The notes beneath the pieces are model-generated. The model saw only the letters and a program-made list of their open reading frames with translations, made no database searches and was not told the origin of the DNA. Positions 48,736 through 58,952 of a stretch of 64,000 bases of DNA are shown one piece after another; positions within the stretch are counted from its first letter, which is position 1, and each line of letters begins with the position of its first letter. This DNA comes from Mycolicibacterium rufum (lineage in GTDB: Bacteria; Actinomycetota; Actinomycetes; Mycobacteriales; Mycobacteriaceae): assembly GCF_022374875.2 (NCBI RefSeq), contig NZ_CP092427.2, positions 1,798,001 through 1,862,000 of the forward strand. Reading direction: 5' to 3'. The position numbers were made by a program, and so were the translations under genes.

Positions 48736-49386
48736 TCATCTCATCCAGGCCGGGGTGACCGGCAGCCCGTTGCGGTGGCGGTACTCGGCGATCGCCTTGA
48801 GGTTCGCGAGCTCGAGCTGGTGGCCGGGCCCGAACATGTCCCAGAAGTCGCCCACCCACACGGGACGCCCGGCAGGTGCGGTCTCCGGGTAGGGGTTGCG
48901 GTCGTAGAACGGGTGGTGACAGTTCGTCCACAGCACCACCGACCCGGGCCTGTCGAACACGACCTGCGCGTCGACCACCCGCATCAGGTAGATCATCCAC
49001 AGGTGCTTGCCCTGGTCCCAGGCGCAGTGGTAGTCGACGGTCATCGCCTCGGGATGCGCGACGGTGCGAGTGTAGATGGCGCTGCCCGGACCGTCCGGGC
49101 CCGCACCCAGCCGGTCGTGGGCGAGCCACAGGCCCGGCTCGTCGGTCGGGGTGAAACCACGCAGGCTGTACGTCCACTCCTCCAGACAGCGGGTGTCCGA
49201 GAGGTATTCGAACAGTTCGTCGGGCGGACAGGCGATGACGTCGTTGACGGTGCAGTAGGTGCCGAACACCTGGTCGTGTGGGTACACGGACCGCATCCGC
49301 TCCATGATGAGCGGCGTGGCCTGTTCCTTGGGCGACGTCTCGATCCGGATCAGACCGTCGATCTCGTCAAGCGTGGACAGCGACAT
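48736..49386 (-). CDS. SRPBCC/polyketide cyclase-like protein
   Basis: 216 residues with a START/SRPBCC-like pattern (VNDVIACPPDELFEYLSDTRCLEEWTYSLRGF, later VDYHCAWDQGK and VLWTNCHHPFYDR). Histidine- and Trp-rich pocket segments suggest an enzyme (cyclase, aromatase or dehydratase) more than a lipid carrier. GAAGGAG seven bases before ATG 49386; its start overlaps the TPP enzyme by 20 bases. Confidence 0.75.
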   Translation of the reverse strand: MSLSTLDEIDGLIRIETSPKEQATPLIMERMRSVYPHDQVFGTYCTVNDVIACPPDELFEYLSDTRCLEEWTYSLRGFTPTDEPGLWLAHDRLGAGPDGPGSAIYTRTVAHPEAMTVDYHCAWDQGKHLWMIYLMRVVDAQVVFDRPGSVVLWTNCHHPFYDRNPYPETAPAGRPVWVGDFWDMFGPGHQLELANLKAIAEYRHRNGLPVTPAWMR

Positions 49387-51010
49387 GGGTGGACTCCTTC
49401 GAGGTGAGAAACGCTGCGAACGGCGGGATTTCGTCGGATGAGCACTCGACGGCGACCACCGACGGGCCGTCACAGGCCAGGGCCGCGCACAGCGCGGCGG
49501 GCAGATCCCCCGCGGCGTCGACGTCGACCGCGGGCAGCCCGGGGAACATCGCGGCCAGACCGGCGCCCAGCCGGCTCGCCCCGAAGCGGTTGCGTCCGTC
49601 GGCGCCGCCGAAGAACAGCCGCTCGCGGGTCACGCACATCGCGTGCGCGTGATTGTCGAAGAGCAGGAAGGTGATCGGCAACCGGTGCTCCCGGGCGGTG
49701 TGGATCTCCAGGCCGTGCATGTAGAAGGCGCCGTCGCCGGCGATCACGACGGTGCGCCGGCCGCGGTGCGCCGCACTCCCGACGGCCGCACCGAAGCTGT
49801 ACCCCATGCCACCCATGCCGAGGGCGACGAGGAACCTGCCGCCGGACCGGGCGGACAGGTGGTGGATGGCCGCCGCGCCGATGTTGCCGGCGTCGACGAC
49901 GATGTCGGTGCCCGCGGGCAGGGCGGCGTCGATGGCGCGCAGCGCGGCGCGGTAGCGGACCCCGGGTCCGTCGACCGGCGGCGGCACCAGTTCGCCGGGC
50001 GGCGGCGCCGTCGGCGCGCAGCGTCCGTCCCGGCGGACGGCGGCCGTCACCGCGGGCAGAGCGGCGCGCAGGTCGTCGGCGCGGACGTGGGCGGCCGGCA
50101 CGTACGGTGCGGCCGATCCGATCGACAGGGTGGGCACGGCGGCCAGCGCGTCCTCGAGGCCGGCCCGGGCGGTGGCGTCCATCCGGGCGCCGATCAGCAG
50201 GCACGCCGCGCTGCGGCGGAGCGCGGCGACGACACCGGGGTGCCCCATCACACCGGTGACCGGGGAGCCTGGGGCGGCGTCCTTGGCGTCGGGCTCCGAG
50301 GCCGGCCGGGCGCCGAGCGCGTCGCAGAGCAGCCGCAGTTCGGCGCGGGCGTCGTCGCGCGCCACCTGCTCCCCGACGATGACGGCCACCGGCCCGTCGG
50401 CCGCGCGCAGCGCGCGCACGAGCCCGGCCAGGTCGGGAACCGGGGCGCGCACGGACCGGGGCGCGGGCAGCCCGAAGGTGGACAGCCTGGCCTGCTGAAT
50501 GTCTTTGGGCAGCAACAGCACCGCGGGTCCACCGGCCGCGGCCGCGGTGAGCGCCTCGGCCAGCGCGCCGGCGATGTCCTCGGGCCGGGTGACGCGGCGG
50601 CAGGACAGCGACACCGCGGAGAACAGCGCCTCCGCGTCCAGGGCACCGCCGACGCCGCTGGTGTCCTGGAACGCGCCGCGGCCGTCGAGGCGGGTCGGCG
50701 CCTGTCCGACGAGCGCGAGCACGGGGACCCGGCGGGCCAGGGACTCGCCGAGCCCCGGGACGAGGTTCAGGCAGCCGCCGCCCGACGTGGCGGCGACCAC
50801 GCCGAGCCGGGCTCCGCTGCGGCGGTAGCCGTCCGCCATGGCGGCGGCGCCGAATTCGTGGGCGGCGAGCACGATGTCGAGGTCGTCGCGGGCCGCCGCG
50901 GCATCGAGGAGGTCCTCGATGTTGGCGCCGTCGACGCCGAACACGTGCCGGACGCCGTCGGCGACCAACCGGTCGACGATGTAGTCGACGACGCGATACC
51001 CCTGGGCCAT
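49367..51010 (-). CDS. Thiamine-diphosphate-dependent enzyme (acetolactate synthase/benzaldehyde lyase-like)
   Basis: 547 residues with three POX-type domains. Catalytic Glu in LAAHEFGAAAMADGYRR; TPP-binding motif GDGAFYMHGLEIHTAREHRLPI ending with LLFDN (read across 49660-49750). Flavin-binding acetolactate synthase residues cannot be confirmed. It would ligate or decarboxylate a 2-oxoacid to form an acyloin or aldehyde. First gene of the cassette; preceded by AAGGAAGG and by a SigL-type promoter whose -35 begins in the rslA stop codon. Confidence 0.87.
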   Translation of the reverse strand: MAQGYRVVDYIVDRLVADGVRHVFGVDGANIEDLLDAAAARDDLDIVLAAHEFGAAAMADGYRRSGARLGVVAATSGGGCLNLVPGLGESLARRVPVLALVGQAPTRLDGRGAFQDTSGVGGALDAEALFSAVSLSCRRVTRPEDIAGALAEALTAAAAGGPAVLLLPKDIQQARLSTFGLPAPRSVRAPVPDLAGLVRALRAADGPVAVIVGEQVARDDARAELRLLCDALGARPASEPDAKDAAPGSPVTGVMGHPGVVAALRRSAACLLIGARMDATARAGLEDALAAVPTLSIGSAAPYVPAAHVRADDLRAALPAVTAAVRRDGRCAPTAPPPGELVPPPVDGPGVRYRAALRAIDAALPAGTDIVVDAGNIGAAAIHHLSARSGGRFLVALGMGGMGYSFGAAVGSAAHRGRRTVVIAGDGAFYMHGLEIHTAREHRLPITFLLFDNHAHAMCVTRERLFFGGADGRNRFGASRLGAGLAAMFPGLPAVDVDAAGDLPAALCAALACDGPSVVAVECSSDEIPPFAAFLTSKESTHVAVHA

Positions 51011-51034
51011 CCGCCACCACCTTCCTTCACCGGT

Positions 51035-51062
51035 GACACGACGGCAGAAGGGGTTTGGTTCA
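51035..51062 (-). promoter_or_regulatory. SigL-type promoter of the TPP/KAS III cassette
   Basis: Minus strand TGAACC (51057-51062), 16 bases, CGTGTC (51035-51040). This equals the published SigL consensus (TGAACC ... CGTgtc) and is identical in both hexamers and spacing to the promoter before sigL. The TGA of the -35 is the rslA stop codon. Predicted start about 51028, giving a short leader with GGAAGG. Confidence 0.75.
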
Positions 51063-51761
51063 GAGCTGCTTTTCCAGCAGCACCGTGCCGTCGGAGACGG
51101 AGACCATCTGCACCGCGGCGATGTCGTCGCGCTGGATCGGGGTGGTGCCGCTGGGCAGTGCCGTCGCGCCCGGCACGCCGAGCCACGTCGCGATCTGCGA
51201 CCGGTTCCCGTCGCGGGTGAGCACCACCATGCCGAGATCCTTCGGCGCGGTGGTGCTGTCGCCCCACTGACCGTAGGTGCACACCATGTCGACGCGGGTG
51301 CCCCAGCCGAAGTCGGTCAGCGCGATGCTGGCGTTGATGGGCGTGGGCGCCACCTTGTTCATCTCGATCATCGCGGTGTTCTGGGTGTCGGGCCGGTTCT
51401 GCAGCCCGACGATCTGCGGGCGGGCCACCAGCAGGACGCCGACGGCCAGCACCGCGGCGGCCAGCCCGATCACCGCCGAGTTCACCCAGCGGGTGCGGCG
51501 GCGGCGCCAGCGCACCTTGGCCAGCACGGACTCCCGTACTTCGGGCCGCAGCGGCGGATCCGGTTGCTCGTGGTCGAGCGCGTTCACGTCGTCGAGGTCG
51601 AGCAGGCCCAGCAGCCCCGGCATGCCGCCGAGTTCGGCGACGGCGGTGCGGCACCGCGTGCACCCCGTCAGGTGGTCCTCGTACTCGAGGCGGTCGTCGG
51701 TGCTCAGCGCCCCCAGCACATACGCGGCGTCCCAGGTCAGGTAGCGGTCGTCGACAGTCAT
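51060..51761 (-). CDS. rslA: Anti-sigma-L factor RslA (zinc anti-sigma domain, membrane)
   Basis: 233 residues: cytoplasmic ZAS domain with H-x3-C-x2-C (YEDHLTGCTRCRTAV), one membrane helix (VIGLAAAVLAVGVLLVA at about residues 98-114), and an external anti-sigma-K-like domain. It should hold SigL inactive until the zinc thiols are oxidised. Overlaps sigL by ATGA, the Rv0735-Rv0736 arrangement. Confidence 0.92.
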   Translation of the reverse strand: MTVDDRYLTWDAAYVLGALSTDDRLEYEDHLTGCTRCRTAVAELGGMPGLLGLLDLDDVNALDHEQPDPPLRPEVRESVLAKVRWRRRRTRWVNSAVIGLAAAVLAVGVLLVARPQIVGLQNRPDTQNTAMIEMNKVAPTPINASIALTDFGWGTRVDMVCTYGQWGDSTTAPKDLGMVVLTRDGNRSQIATWLGVPGATALPSGTTPIQRDDIAAVQMVSVSDGTVLLEKQL

Positions 51762-52273
51762 CGGGTCACCCCCATCTCCTGAAGGCCCAGTCTCAGGGCG
51801 CGCATGGCGTAGTGCAGTCGCGACTTCACGGTGCCCTCGGGGATGCCGAGGTCGGCGGAGATCTGCGCTGTCGTCCAACCCTGGTAATACGCCCGCCGGA
51901 CCACGGCGCGGTGCTCCTCGGACAGCTGGCCCAGGGCGGTGCTCAGCAGGATCCGGTTCAGCGCCGTGTCGACCTCCTCGGCGGAAGCGCGGTCGGCGAC
52001 GTCGTCGGGTACCGGTTCGGACGCCTCGTTGCGGAAGCGGGCGCTGCGCCGCTCGTCGATGATCATGTTGCGGGCCACCGTGAACAGCCAGGCCCGCGCC
52101 GAGCGGTCCGCGTCGGCGGTGACATGCGGATGGCGCCAGGCCTTCAACAGCGTCTCCTGCACCACGTCCTCGGCCCGCGCCCGGTCGCCGGTGAGCCGCA
52201 GCGCATAACGCCACAGCGCATCGGCATGTTCGTCGTAGAGCACGCGCATCATCGCGGCCTCCGCATCGTCCAT
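51758..52273 (-). CDS. sigL: ECF RNA polymerase sigma factor SigL
   Basis: 171 residues, ECF sigma: region 2 (YALRLTGDRARAEDVVQETLLKAWRH; ARAWLFTVARNMIIDERR) and region 4 (LSEEHRAVVRRAYYQGWTTAQISADLGIPEGTVKSRLHYAM). Followed by its anti-sigma factor. In M. tuberculosis SigL controls itself, cell-envelope lipid and polyketide-synthase genes. A consensus SigL promoter lies 18-46 bases upstream, so it is autoregulated. Confidence 0.94.
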   Translation of the reverse strand: MDDAEAAMMRVLYDEHADALWRYALRLTGDRARAEDVVQETLLKAWRHPHVTADADRSARAWLFTVARNMIIDERRSARFRNEASEPVPDDVADRASAEEVDTALNRILLSTALGQLSEEHRAVVRRAYYQGWTTAQISADLGIPEGTVKSRLHYAMRALRLGLQEMGVTR

Positions 52274-52291
52274 TCCCCAACCTCCGTCTAC

Positions 52292-52319
52292 GACACGGTG
52301 TCGGTGACGATCCGGTTCA
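52292..52319 (-). promoter_or_regulatory. SigL autoregulatory promoter
   Basis: Minus strand TGAACC (52314-52319), 16 bases, CGTGTC (52292-52297), identical to the M. tuberculosis SigL consensus. The TGA is also the stop codon of map. Predicted start near 52285, about 12 bases before the sigL ATG. Confidence 0.8.
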
Positions 52320-53117
52320 CTCCAGGGTCAGAATCCTCGGACCGTCGTCGGTGACCGCAACGGTGTGCTCCCAGTGTGCGGCCCGGGAGCCGTCCGTGGT
52401 GACCACTGTCCAGTCATCGTCGAGAACCCGCGTCCTGGTGGTGCCCAGCGTCAGCATCGGTTCGATCGCCAGGACTGAGCCGGGCGCGAGGTGCGGACCC
52501 CGCCCCGGTGCGCCCTCGTTGGGCAGGAACGGGTCCATGTGCATCTGCCTGCCGATGCCGTGCCCGCCGTAGCCGGCGACGATGCCGAAGGCACGATCGT
52601 GACGCTTCTCCGCGGCGCGGGTACCGGCCTCGATGGCGTGCGAGACGTCGGTGAGCCGGTTGCCGGGCACCATCGCGGCGATGCCCGCCTGCATCGACTC
52701 TCGGGTGGCGTCCGAGAGCGCCGCATCGGCCGGGATCAGCGCGCCGACACCGAAGGTGATCGCCGAGTCGCCGTGCCAGCCGTCGAGGATGGCGCCGCAG
52801 TCGATCGACACCAGGTCACCGGAGGCGAGCAGTTCGTCGGCCGACGGGATGCCGTGCACGACGCGTTCGTTGACCGAGGAGCAGATGGTGGCCGGGAAGC
52901 CGTGGTAGCCGAGGAACGACGGGATGCCGCCACCGTCGCGGATCACGGCCTCGGCGACCGCGTCGAGTTCGAGTGTCGAGACCCCCGGCGCGGCGGCCTC
53001 GCGCACGGCCCGCAGCGCCGCGGCGACCAGGGCACCCGCGGCGGCCATCGCGTCGAGTTCCCCGGCGGTGCGCTGGGGAACGACCTTGCGGCTGCGCAGG
53101 CCGGGCAGAGAGACCAT
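52317..53117 (-). CDS. map: Methionine aminopeptidase type I
   Basis: Removes N-terminal Met from nascent proteins; 266 residues. Metal ligands visible in [19 protein letters not shown] (Asp, Asp), [15 protein letters not shown] (His) and AIEPMLTLG (Glu), plus the conserved His in [17 protein letters not shown]. Its ATG directly abuts the adk stop. Equivalent to mapA (Rv0734). Confidence 0.95.
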   Translation of the reverse strand: MVSLPGLRSRKVVPQRTAGELDAMAAAGALVAAALRAVREAAAPGVSTLELDAVAEAVIRDGGGIPSFLGYHGFPATICSSVNERVVHGIPSADELLASGDLVSIDCGAILDGWHGDSAITFGVGALIPADAALSDATRESMQAGIAAMVPGNRLTDVSHAIEAGTRAAEKRHDRAFGIVAGYGGHGIGRQMHMDPFLPNEGAPGRGPHLAPGSVLAIEPMLTLGTTRTRVLDDDWTVVTTDGSRAAHWEHTVAVTDDGPRILTLE

Positions 53118-53663
53118 CTAGCGGCCGAGCGCCTTGAGTGCCCGGGTGAAGACCTCGTCGAGCTCGCCGACGGCGTCGACGGTCGTCAGGGTCTCGCTGT
53201 AGTAGTCGAGCAACGGGGCGGTCTCGTCCCGGTACACCCGGAACCGGTTGCGGATGACGTCCTCGGTGTCGTCGGCGCGGCCGCGACCCTTGAGCCGGGA
53301 CACCAGCTCCTCCTCGGGCACCCGGAACTCGAGCACGGCGTCGAGCGACAGGTCACGCTTGGCGAGCATCTGGTCCAGCGCCTCGGCCTGCTCGACCGAG
53401 CGCGGGAAGCCGTCCAGGATGAACCCGGCCTTGGCGTCCTCGTCGTCGAGTCGATCGTCGACCAGAGCGTTGGTCAGCGAGGCCGGGACCAGGTCACCGG
53501 CGTCGAGGTACTTCTTGGCTTCCACGCCGAGCTCGGTGTTGTTGCTGATGTTGTAGCGGAACAAATCACCGGTCGAGACGTGCGGCACCCCGAGCTTGTC
53601 TGCCAGCTTCTGCGCCTGCGTTCCCTTGCCCGCACCGGGCGGTCCCAACAACACGATTCTCAC
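53118..53663 (-). CDS. adk: Adenylate kinase
   Basis: 181 residues, short (LID-less) form typical of actinobacteria. P-loop [20 protein letters not shown] motif [24 protein letters not shown] 53663 overlaps the secY stop (GTGA), so it is coupled to secY. Confidence 0.97.
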   Translation of the reverse strand: MRIVLLGPPGAGKGTQAQKLADKLGVPHVSTGDLFRYNISNNTELGVEAKKYLDAGDLVPASLTNALVDDRLDDEDAKAGFILDGFPRSVEQAEALDQMLAKRDLSLDAVLEFRVPEEELVSRLKGRGRADDTEDVIRNRFRVYRDETAPLLDYYSETLTTVDAVGELDEVFTRALKALGR

Positions 53664-54997
53664 TTGAGGAACCCTTCGTAGTTGCGCTGCATGAGCTGGC
53701 TTTCGATCTGCTTGATGGTGTCGAGTGCGACGCCGATGGCGATCAGCACGGCCGTACCGCCGAACGGCAGGTTCTGCACCGACCCGGTGTTGCCGATCTC
53801 CAGGAACAGGTTCGGCAGGACCGCGATGATGCCCAGGTAGATCGAGCCCGGCAGCGTGATGCGGGACAGCACGAAGCGCAGGTAGTCCGCGGTGGGCTTG
53901 CCGGGCCGGATGCCCGGGATGAACCCGCCGTACTTCTTCATCTCGTCGGCGCGTTCGTCGGGGTTGAACGTGACCGAGACGTAGAAGTACGTGAAGAACA
54001 CGATCAGGCCGAAGTACAGCGCGATGTAGACCGGGTCGGCCGGGTTGGTCAGGTAGTCGGCGACGAACGTCTGCCACCAGCCGGTGCCGGGGTTGTCGCT
54101 GGCGCTCTGGATCAGCTGGGTGATCAGGTGCGGGATGTAAATCAGCGACGACGCGAAGATCACCGGGATGACGCCGGCCTGGTTCACCTTCAACGGCAGG
54201 TAGGTCGACGTGCCGCCGTACATCCGCCGACCGACCATCCGCTTGGCGTACTGCACCGGGATGCGGCGCTGCCCCTGCTCGACGAACACCACGCCCACGA
54301 TGATGATCAGCGCCGCGATGCAGACCAGCGTGAACACCATGCCGCCGCGGCCGTCGAGGATGGTCTTGCCCTCGCTGGGGATGCGGGCCGCGATGCCGGC
54401 GAAGATCAGCAGCGACATGCCGTTGCCGACGCCGCGCTCGGTGACCAGCTCGCCCATCCACATCACCAGCGCCGAACCGGCGGTCATCACCAGCACGATG
54501 ATCACCAGGCGGAACAGGTTCATGCCCTCGCTCTGGCCCTGGATGATGTCGAGCGTGCAGCCCTGCAACAGCCCGCCGTTGGCCGCCAGCGCGACGATCG
54601 ACGTGGACTGCAGGATCGCCAGCGCGATCGCCAGGTAGCGGGTGTACTGCGTGAGTTTCGCCTGGCCCGCTTGTCCCTCTTTGCGCAGCTGCTCGAAGCG
54701 CGGGATGACCACGCCGAGCAGCTGCACGATGATGCTCGCCGTGATGTAGGGCATGACCCCGACCGCGAACACGGACAGCTGCAGCAGCGCGCCGCCGGAG
54801 AACAGGTTGATCAGCGAATAGATCTGTGCGGAGTCACCGCCGCTGACCTGGGCGATGCACTGCTGCACGTTGGGGTAGTTCACCCCGGGCGACGGGACCG
54901 TGGCACCGACCCGGTAGAGGATCACGATGCCCAGCGTGAACAGGATCTTTCGCCTCAGGTCGACTGTCCGCAGTGATGAGATGAAAGCCGAGAGCAC
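53660..54997 (-). CDS. secY: Preprotein translocase subunit SecY
   Basis: Channel subunit of the Sec translocon, 445 residues, ten membrane segments. [20 protein letters not shown] start, plug and TM2 region [25 protein letters not shown], and cytoplasmic C-terminus. GTG 54997 is chosen because AGGAGGA lies just upstream and it matches the M. tuberculosis start. The gene heads secY-adk-map. Confidence 0.97.
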   Translation of the reverse strand: MLSAFISSLRTVDLRRKILFTLGIVILYRVGATVPSPGVNYPNVQQCIAQVSGGDSAQIYSLINLFSGGALLQLSVFAVGVMPYITASIIVQLLGVVIPRFEQLRKEGQAGQAKLTQYTRYLAIALAILQSTSIVALAANGGLLQGCTLDIIQGQSEGMNLFRLVIIVLVMTAGSALVMWMGELVTERGVGNGMSLLIFAGIAARIPSEGKTILDGRGGMVFTLVCIAALIIIVGVVFVEQGQRRIPVQYAKRMVGRRMYGGTSTYLPLKVNQAGVIPVIFASSLIYIPHLITQLIQSASDNPGTGWWQTFVADYLTNPADPVYIALYFGLIVFFTYFYVSVTFNPDERADEMKKYGGFIPGIRPGKPTADYLRFVLSRITLPGSIYLGIIAVLPNLFLEIGNTGSVQNLPFGGTAVLIAIGVALDTIKQIESQLMQRNYEGFLK

Positions 54998-55271
54998 TCT
55001 TTCCTCCTGCACGGCCGGGTCGATCGCGGCGTGCTCTTTGGCTGGCGTGACCAGCGTCGGTTAAGTCTTGTGCGCGACGGCCCCGGCAGGCAACGGGCCT
55101 GCGCAGGTCACGCGATTGGAACAGTCTACGAGACTAACAGTTGCATCTTCGTTGGCCCGAATCCCGTGACCGCAGGAATGCGAAAGCCTGCGGTCAGGTT
55201 CGAGGAGTACAGTCGCCACCGGAGCTTGGTTAACCCAGCTAATTAATTTGTGTCCCCGAGAGGAGCCATCG

Positions 55272-56198
55272 ATGGCACGCAGTGACAACGACACCTGGGA
55301 CCTCGCGTCCAGCGTGGGTGCGACGGCGACGATGGTCGCCGCGGCGCGCGCCGTGGCGTCCAAGGCCGACCAGCCGGTGATCAACGATCCCTTCGCCGAA
55401 CCCCTGGTTCGCGCGGTCGGCGTGGACTTCTTCACCAAGCTGGCCTCCGGCGAGCTCACCCCCGCCGACCTGGACGCCGGCGACGGCGCCGGCTCCCCGG
55501 TGGGCATCACCCGCTTCGCCGACGGGATGGCCGCGCGCACCCGATTCTTCGACGACTTCTTCGCCGACGCGGTGGCCGCCGGGGTGCGCCAGGCCGTCAT
55601 CCTGGCCTCCGGCCTGGACGCCCGCGGCTACCGGCTGGACTGGCCGGCCGACATGGTGCTCTACGAGATCGACCAGCCCGAGGTGATCGCCTTCAAGCAG
55701 CAGACCCTGGCCGGGCTCGGCGCCCAGCCGAGCACCGAGCTGCGCACCGTCGCGATCGACCTGCGCCAGGACTGGCCGGCCGCGCTGGCCGCCGCCGGCT
55801 TCGACGCGACTCGGCCGACCGCGTGGATCGCCGAGGGCCTGTTCGGCTACCTGCCGCCCGACGCGCAGGATCGACTGCTGGACCAGATCGACGAGCTCAG
55901 CGCCCCGGGCAGCCGGCTGGCCGCCGAGGGGGTGCCGTCGCACCACGACGCGGATTCCGAAGAGTTGCGGGAGAAGATGAAGGACTCGACCGATCTGTGG
56001 CGCAGCCACGGCTTCGACCTCGACTTCTCCGAGCTGGTCTTCCTGGGTGAGCGCGCCGAGGTGAGCGAGTACCTGCGCGGCCACGGCTGGACCGCGGACG
56101 GCACGCCCACCAACGGCCTGCTGGTCCGCTACGGCCTGCCGCCGATGGACCCGGACCAGGGCTTCGCCGACGTCGTCTACGTCAGCGCGGCGAAGTAG
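55272..56198 (+). CDS. Putative SAM-dependent methyltransferase, tandem copy 1
   Basis: 308 residues of the mycobacterial leucine carboxyl methyltransferase-like family (Rv0731c/Rv0726c type). Signatures: [21 protein letters not shown]-site region [51 protein letters not shown] seven bases before ATG. Upstream is an A/T-rich stretch (55236-55249, with TAATTA and TAATTT) that probably holds the promoter. Substrates of this family are unknown. Confidence 0.9.
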   Translation: MARSDNDTWDLASSVGATATMVAAARAVASKADQPVINDPFAEPLVRAVGVDFFTKLASGELTPADLDAGDGAGSPVGITRFADGMAARTRFFDDFFADAVAAGVRQAVILASGLDARGYRLDWPADMVLYEIDQPEVIAFKQQTLAGLGAQPSTELRTVAIDLRQDWPAALAAAGFDATRPTAWIAEGLFGYLPPDAQDRLLDQIDELSAPGSRLAAEGVPSHHDADSEELREKMKDSTDLWRSHGFDLDFSELVFLGERAEVSEYLRGHGWTADGTPTNGLLVRYGLPPMDPDQGFADVVYVSAAK

Positions 56199-56209
56199 GC
56201 GGCCCGGCG

Positions 56210-57115
56210 ATGGCGCGCGCCGAGGGCGACCGGTGGGATCTGGCGTCCAGTGTCGGGTCGACGGCGACGATGGTCGCCGCCGCGCGGGCTGTCGCCAGCC
56301 GTGACCCCGACCCGCTGATCGACGATCCGTACGCGGCCCCGCTGGTGCGCGCGGTCGGCATCGACTTCTTCACCAAGGTCGTGGACGGGACGCTGTTGTT
56401 CGCCGACGCCGACGAATCCGGGGCGGCCCGGCTGATGACCGACGTGATGGCCGTGCGCACCCGGTTCTTCGACGACTTCTTCCTCGATGCCGCCGCTGCC
56501 GAGGTCCGGCAGGCCGTCATCCTGGCCTCCGGCCTGGACTCGCGCGCCTACCGGCTGCCGTGGCCCGACGGGACGACGGTGTACGAGATCGACCAACCGC
56601 AGGTCCTCGAGTTCAAGACCGCGGCGCTGGACGGGATCGGCGCCTCCCCCGCCGCACACCGTCGGGCCGTGGCCGTCGACCTGCGTGACGACTGGCCGGC
56701 CGCCCTGCGCGCCCACGGGTTCGACGACACCGTGCCGACGGCGTGGAGCGCCGAAGGCCTGCTGGTGTACCTCCCGCCCGACGCGCAGGACCGTCTCTTC
56801 GACGCCGTCAGCGCGCTGTCGGCGCCGGGCAGCCGGCTGGCCACCGAGTACCACCCGGACGCCGGCGCCTCCCTCGGCGAGCGGACCCGAGCCCTGCGCG
56901 CGCAGTGGTCCGATCACGGATTCGACGTCGACGTCGCGGACCTGTTCTACCCCGGGGAACGCACTCCCCCGGCGGAGTACCTGACCCGGAAGGGCTGGCA
57001 GGTCAGCACCCGGACCCGACCCGAGGTGTTCGCCGGCTACGGACGCACGTTCGGCGCCGGCGAGGCGCTGGCGCCGCTACGGGACTCGCTGGCGCTGACG
57101 GCGGTGAAGGCATGA
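56210..57115 (+). CDS. Putative SAM-dependent methyltransferase, tandem copy 2
   Basis: 301 residues, same family ([70 protein letters not shown]). In the last motif W-I/L-AEG is W-S-AEG. Eleven bases after copy 1 and overlapping copy 3 by ATGA. Confidence 0.9.
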   Translation: MARAEGDRWDLASSVGSTATMVAAARAVASRDPDPLIDDPYAAPLVRAVGIDFFTKVVDGTLLFADADESGAARLMTDVMAVRTRFFDDFFLDAAAAEVRQAVILASGLDSRAYRLPWPDGTTVYEIDQPQVLEFKTAALDGIGASPAAHRRAVAVDLRDDWPAALRAHGFDDTVPTAWSAEGLLVYLPPDAQDRLFDAVSALSAPGSRLATEYHPDAGASLGERTRALRAQWSDHGFDVDVADLFYPGERTPPAEYLTRKGWQVSTRTRPEVFAGYGRTFGAGEALAPLRDSLALTAVKA

Positions 57116-57996
57116 GCCGCACCGACGGCGACACCTGGGATCTCGCGTCGAGTGTCGGAGCCACCGCGACGGCGGTCGCGGCGTCGCGGGCGGTCACCAG
57201 CCGGGGATCCGACCCGCTGCTCGACGACCCCTACGCCGATCTGCTGGTCGAGGCCGTCGGCGTCCCGCACTTCGTCGCGCTCGCCCGCGGGGAGACCGAC
57301 TTCCCTGATGACATGCGCGCGAACATCGCCGTGCGCACCCGGTTCTTCGACGACGTACTGACCGACGCGACCGCGGCCGGTGTCCGGCAGGTGGTGATCC
57401 TGGCCTCGGGCCTGGACACCCGCGCCTACCGGCTGCCCTGGCCCGACGGCACGACGGTATTCGAGCTCGACCAGCCCCGCGTCATCGACTTCAAGACCCG
57501 GGTGCTCACCGAGGCCGGGGTCACAGCCGCCGCGAACCGGGTCGCCGTCGGGGTCGACCTGCGCGACGACTGGCCGACAGCGTTGCGCGACAACGGCTTC
57601 GACACCTCCGCACGCACCGCGTGGATCGCCGAGGGTCTGCTGGTCTACCTGCCGCCCGAGGCCCAGGACCGGCTGCTCGACCACATCACCGCATTGTCCG
57701 CGGCGGGCAGCGTGCTGGCCACCGAGCACATGGACCCGAAGGCGCTGACCGGCGAGTGGGCCAAGGAGCTCAGCGCGCGCAGCCGCAGGCACGGCAGTGA
57801 CATCGACCTGTCCGCGCTGTTCTACACCGGACCCCGCACCGCGGCGGGCGACCACCTGCGCGAGCACGGCTGGCAGGTGACCGTGCTGCCCACCGACCAG
57901 GCGTACGCTGCCCACGGTTTCGATCCGCCGGCCGACCATCTGATCGCGATGGTCGGCGATTCGGGATACCTGACCGCTCAACGCCTTCGGGGGTAG
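57112..57996 (+). CDS. Putative SAM-dependent methyltransferase, tandem copy 3
   Basis: 294 residues, same family ([70 protein letters not shown]). The region that reads [11 protein letters not shown] in copies 1, 2 and 4 is [11 protein letters not shown] here, so it has diverged. ATGA overlap with copy 2. Confidence 0.9.
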   Translation: MSRTDGDTWDLASSVGATATAVAASRAVTSRGSDPLLDDPYADLLVEAVGVPHFVALARGETDFPDDMRANIAVRTRFFDDVLTDATAAGVRQVVILASGLDTRAYRLPWPDGTTVFELDQPRVIDFKTRVLTEAGVTAAANRVAVGVDLRDDWPTALRDNGFDTSARTAWIAEGLLVYLPPEAQDRLLDHITALSAAGSVLATEHMDPKALTGEWAKELSARSRRHGSDIDLSALFYTGPRTAAGDHLREHGWQVTVLPTDQAYAAHGFDPPADHLIAMVGDSGYLTAQRLRG

Positions 57997-57998
57997 CC

Positions 57999-58952
57999 AT
58001 GGCACGCACCGGCAGAGAAGACCGCGACTCGTGGGACCTGGCGTCCAGCGTCGGGACGACGGCGACGATGGTCGCCGCGGCCCGGGCGATGGCGAGTGCG
58101 GCGCCCGGAGCCCTGATCGACGATTCGTTCGCCGCACCGCTGGTGCGTGCGGTCGGCATCGACTTCTTCACCAGGATGGTCGACGGCGACCTCGACCTGT
58201 CGGCATTCGGCGACGACGTCTCCCCTGAGCGGGCCGAGGCGATGATCAACGGAATCGCGGTGCGCACCCGGTTCTTCGACGATTGCGCGCTGGCGTCGAC
58301 CGCCGCGGGAGCCCGCCAGGTGGTGATCCTCGCCTCGGGTCTGGACGCCCGCGCCTACCGCCTGGCATGGCCCGACGGCACCGCCGTGTTCGAGCTCGAC
58401 CAGCCCGACGTGATCTCGTTCAAGACCTCGACGCTGACCGAACTCGGTGCCCGGGCCACCGCGACGCGCCGGGCGATCGCGGTCGACCTGCGTGACGACT
58501 GGCCGCAGGCGTTGCGCGACAACGGGTTCGACCCGAGCGTCCGCACCGCCTGGCTGGCCGAGGGGCTGCTGATCTATCTGCCGCCCGAGGCGCAGGACCT
58601 GCTGTTCGACCGCATCACCGCGCTGTCGGCGCCGGGATCCACGATCGCCACCGAGTACGTGCCCGGGATCGTCGACCTCGACGCCGAGAAGGCGCGGGCC
58701 GCGTCGGCGCCGCTGCGCGAGCACGGCCTCGACATCGACATGCCCTCGCTCGTCTACACCGGGCAGCGCACACCGGTGACGGACTATCTGCGGTCGATCG
58801 GCTGGCAGGTCACCGGCACGCCGCGCGACGAGCTGTTCGCCCGCTTCGGACTGCCGATGCCCCCCGACGCCGAACCCGACGGTCCTCTCGGCGAGGTCGT
58901 CTACGTCAGTGCGGAACTCAGTAGCGACTCGCGCCCAGCCACAGCACGTTGA
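57999..58952 (+). CDS. Putative SAM-dependent methyltransferase, tandem copy 4
   Basis: 317 residues, same family ([71 protein letters not shown]). Two bases after copy 3. Its last 35 bases overlap the convergent sppA, so the extreme C-terminus ([10 protein letters not shown]) is probably a run-on. Confidence 0.9.
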   Translation: MARTGREDRDSWDLASSVGTTATMVAAARAMASAAPGALIDDSFAAPLVRAVGIDFFTRMVDGDLDLSAFGDDVSPERAEAMINGIAVRTRFFDDCALASTAAGARQVVILASGLDARAYRLAWPDGTAVFELDQPDVISFKTSTLTELGARATATRRAIAVDLRDDWPQALRDNGFDPSVRTAWLAEGLLIYLPPEAQDLLFDRITALSAPGSTIATEYVPGIVDLDAEKARAASAPLREHGLDIDMPSLVYTGQRTPVTDYLRSIGWQVTGTPRDELFARFGLPMPPDAEPDGPLGEVVYVSAELSSDSRPATAR

